The notes under the pieces were generated by a model that saw nothing but the letters and a program-made list of their open reading frames with translations, was not told the origin of the DNA and searched no databases. Below, piece by piece: positions 5,449-5,662 of a DNA stretch of 5,662 nucleotides; the first letter of the stretch is position 1, and the number at the start of each line of letters is the position of its first letter. The stretch lies in NCBI GenBank assembly GCA_002491565.1, contig DKWE01000081.1, positions 680 through 6,341 on the forward strand, read 5' to 3'. A program made the translations under genes and the position numbers. Source of the stretch: Lachnospiraceae bacterium UBA7160. Its GTDB lineage: Bacteria; Bacillota; Clostridia; Lachnospirales; Lachnospiraceae.

Positions 5449-5662
5449 ATGGAAACAGAAAACAGAAAGCCAGACAGTCCGGAAGAATCAGAGGAAGCTT
5501 TGTCTCTGGAGGAGTCATTTTCCAGGCTGGAGGAGATTGTAGAGGCGCTGGAGCAGGATGCGCTTCCGCTTGAGGAAGCCTTTTTGAAATATCAGCAGGG
5601 GATGCAGCTGCTCAAGCGCTGTAATGAGAAGATAGACCTGGTAGAGAAAAAGGTTCTGGTCA
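5449..5662 (+). CDS. xseB: Exodeoxyribonuclease VII small subunit, 5' part (cut by window edge)
   Basis: XseB is the short helical subunit that binds the coiled coil of XseA and is needed for exonuclease VII activity. Translation from ATG 5449 gives 71 complete codons before the window ends. After a polar N-terminal extension of about 18 residues (METENRKPDSPEESEEAL), the family pattern is clear: SLEESFSRLEEIVEALEQDALPLEEAFLKYQQGMQLLKRCNEKIDLVEKKV, two antiparallel helices. The usual length is 60-80 residues, so most of the gene is here and only the end is missing; the N-terminal extension makes it slightly long. A strong AAGGAGG at 5434-5440 sits eight bases before the start. Only 15 nt separate it from the xseA stop, so the two are expected to be co-transcribed. 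Confidence 0.95.
   Translation, partial: METENRKPDSPEESEEALSLEESFSRLEEIVEALEQDALPLEEAFLKYQQGMQLLKRCNEKIDLVEKKVLV

Overview
The window reads as ordinary chromosomal housekeeping DNA from a low- to mid-GC Firmicute, most likely a clostridial gut bacterium of the Lachnospiraceae type. That placement is an inference from the strong GGAGG ribosome binding sites, the sigma-A-type promoters with perfect TATAAT boxes and 17-bp spacers, the protein sequences, and the gene order Asp23/Gls24 (yqhY-like) - nusB - xseA - xseB, which is typical of Firmicutes.

Layout: (1) 1-377, minus strand, the N-terminal 125 codons of aspartate carbamoyltransferase (pyrB), cut by the window edge. (2) 378-629, a divergent AT-rich promoter region feeding pyrB leftward and a small gene rightward. 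(3) 630-1019, a 129-residue soluble bacterial PH-domain protein. (4) 1020-1408, a 389-nt stretch without a credible gene. It holds a roughly 60-bp palindrome-ended element flanked by an exact 10-bp direct repeat, which looks like a MITE-type insertion in the prfC leader. (5) 1409-3001, peptide chain release factor 3 (prfC), most probably starting at a GTG. (6) 3017-3552, a self-contained unit with an extended -10 promoter, the Asp23/Gls24 gene and a structured terminator. (7) 3687 to the window end, nusB, xseA and the 5' part of xseB, closely spaced and on one strand, probably one operon continuing to the right.

Functions: pyrB belongs to pyrimidine synthesis, prfC to translation termination, nusB to rRNA antitermination, and xseA/xseB encode the two subunits of exonuclease VII. 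The Asp23/Gls24 protein is probably the YqhY relative that sits beside nusB in many Firmicutes; in Bacillus it is linked to acetyl-CoA carboxylase control, but no acc genes are visible here.

I found no new multi-gene system. The best item for a second look is the small inverted-repeat element at about 1218-1297. After it come the prfC start reassignment, the terminator that insulates the yqhY-like gene from nusB, and a leader hairpin in front of the PH-domain gene.
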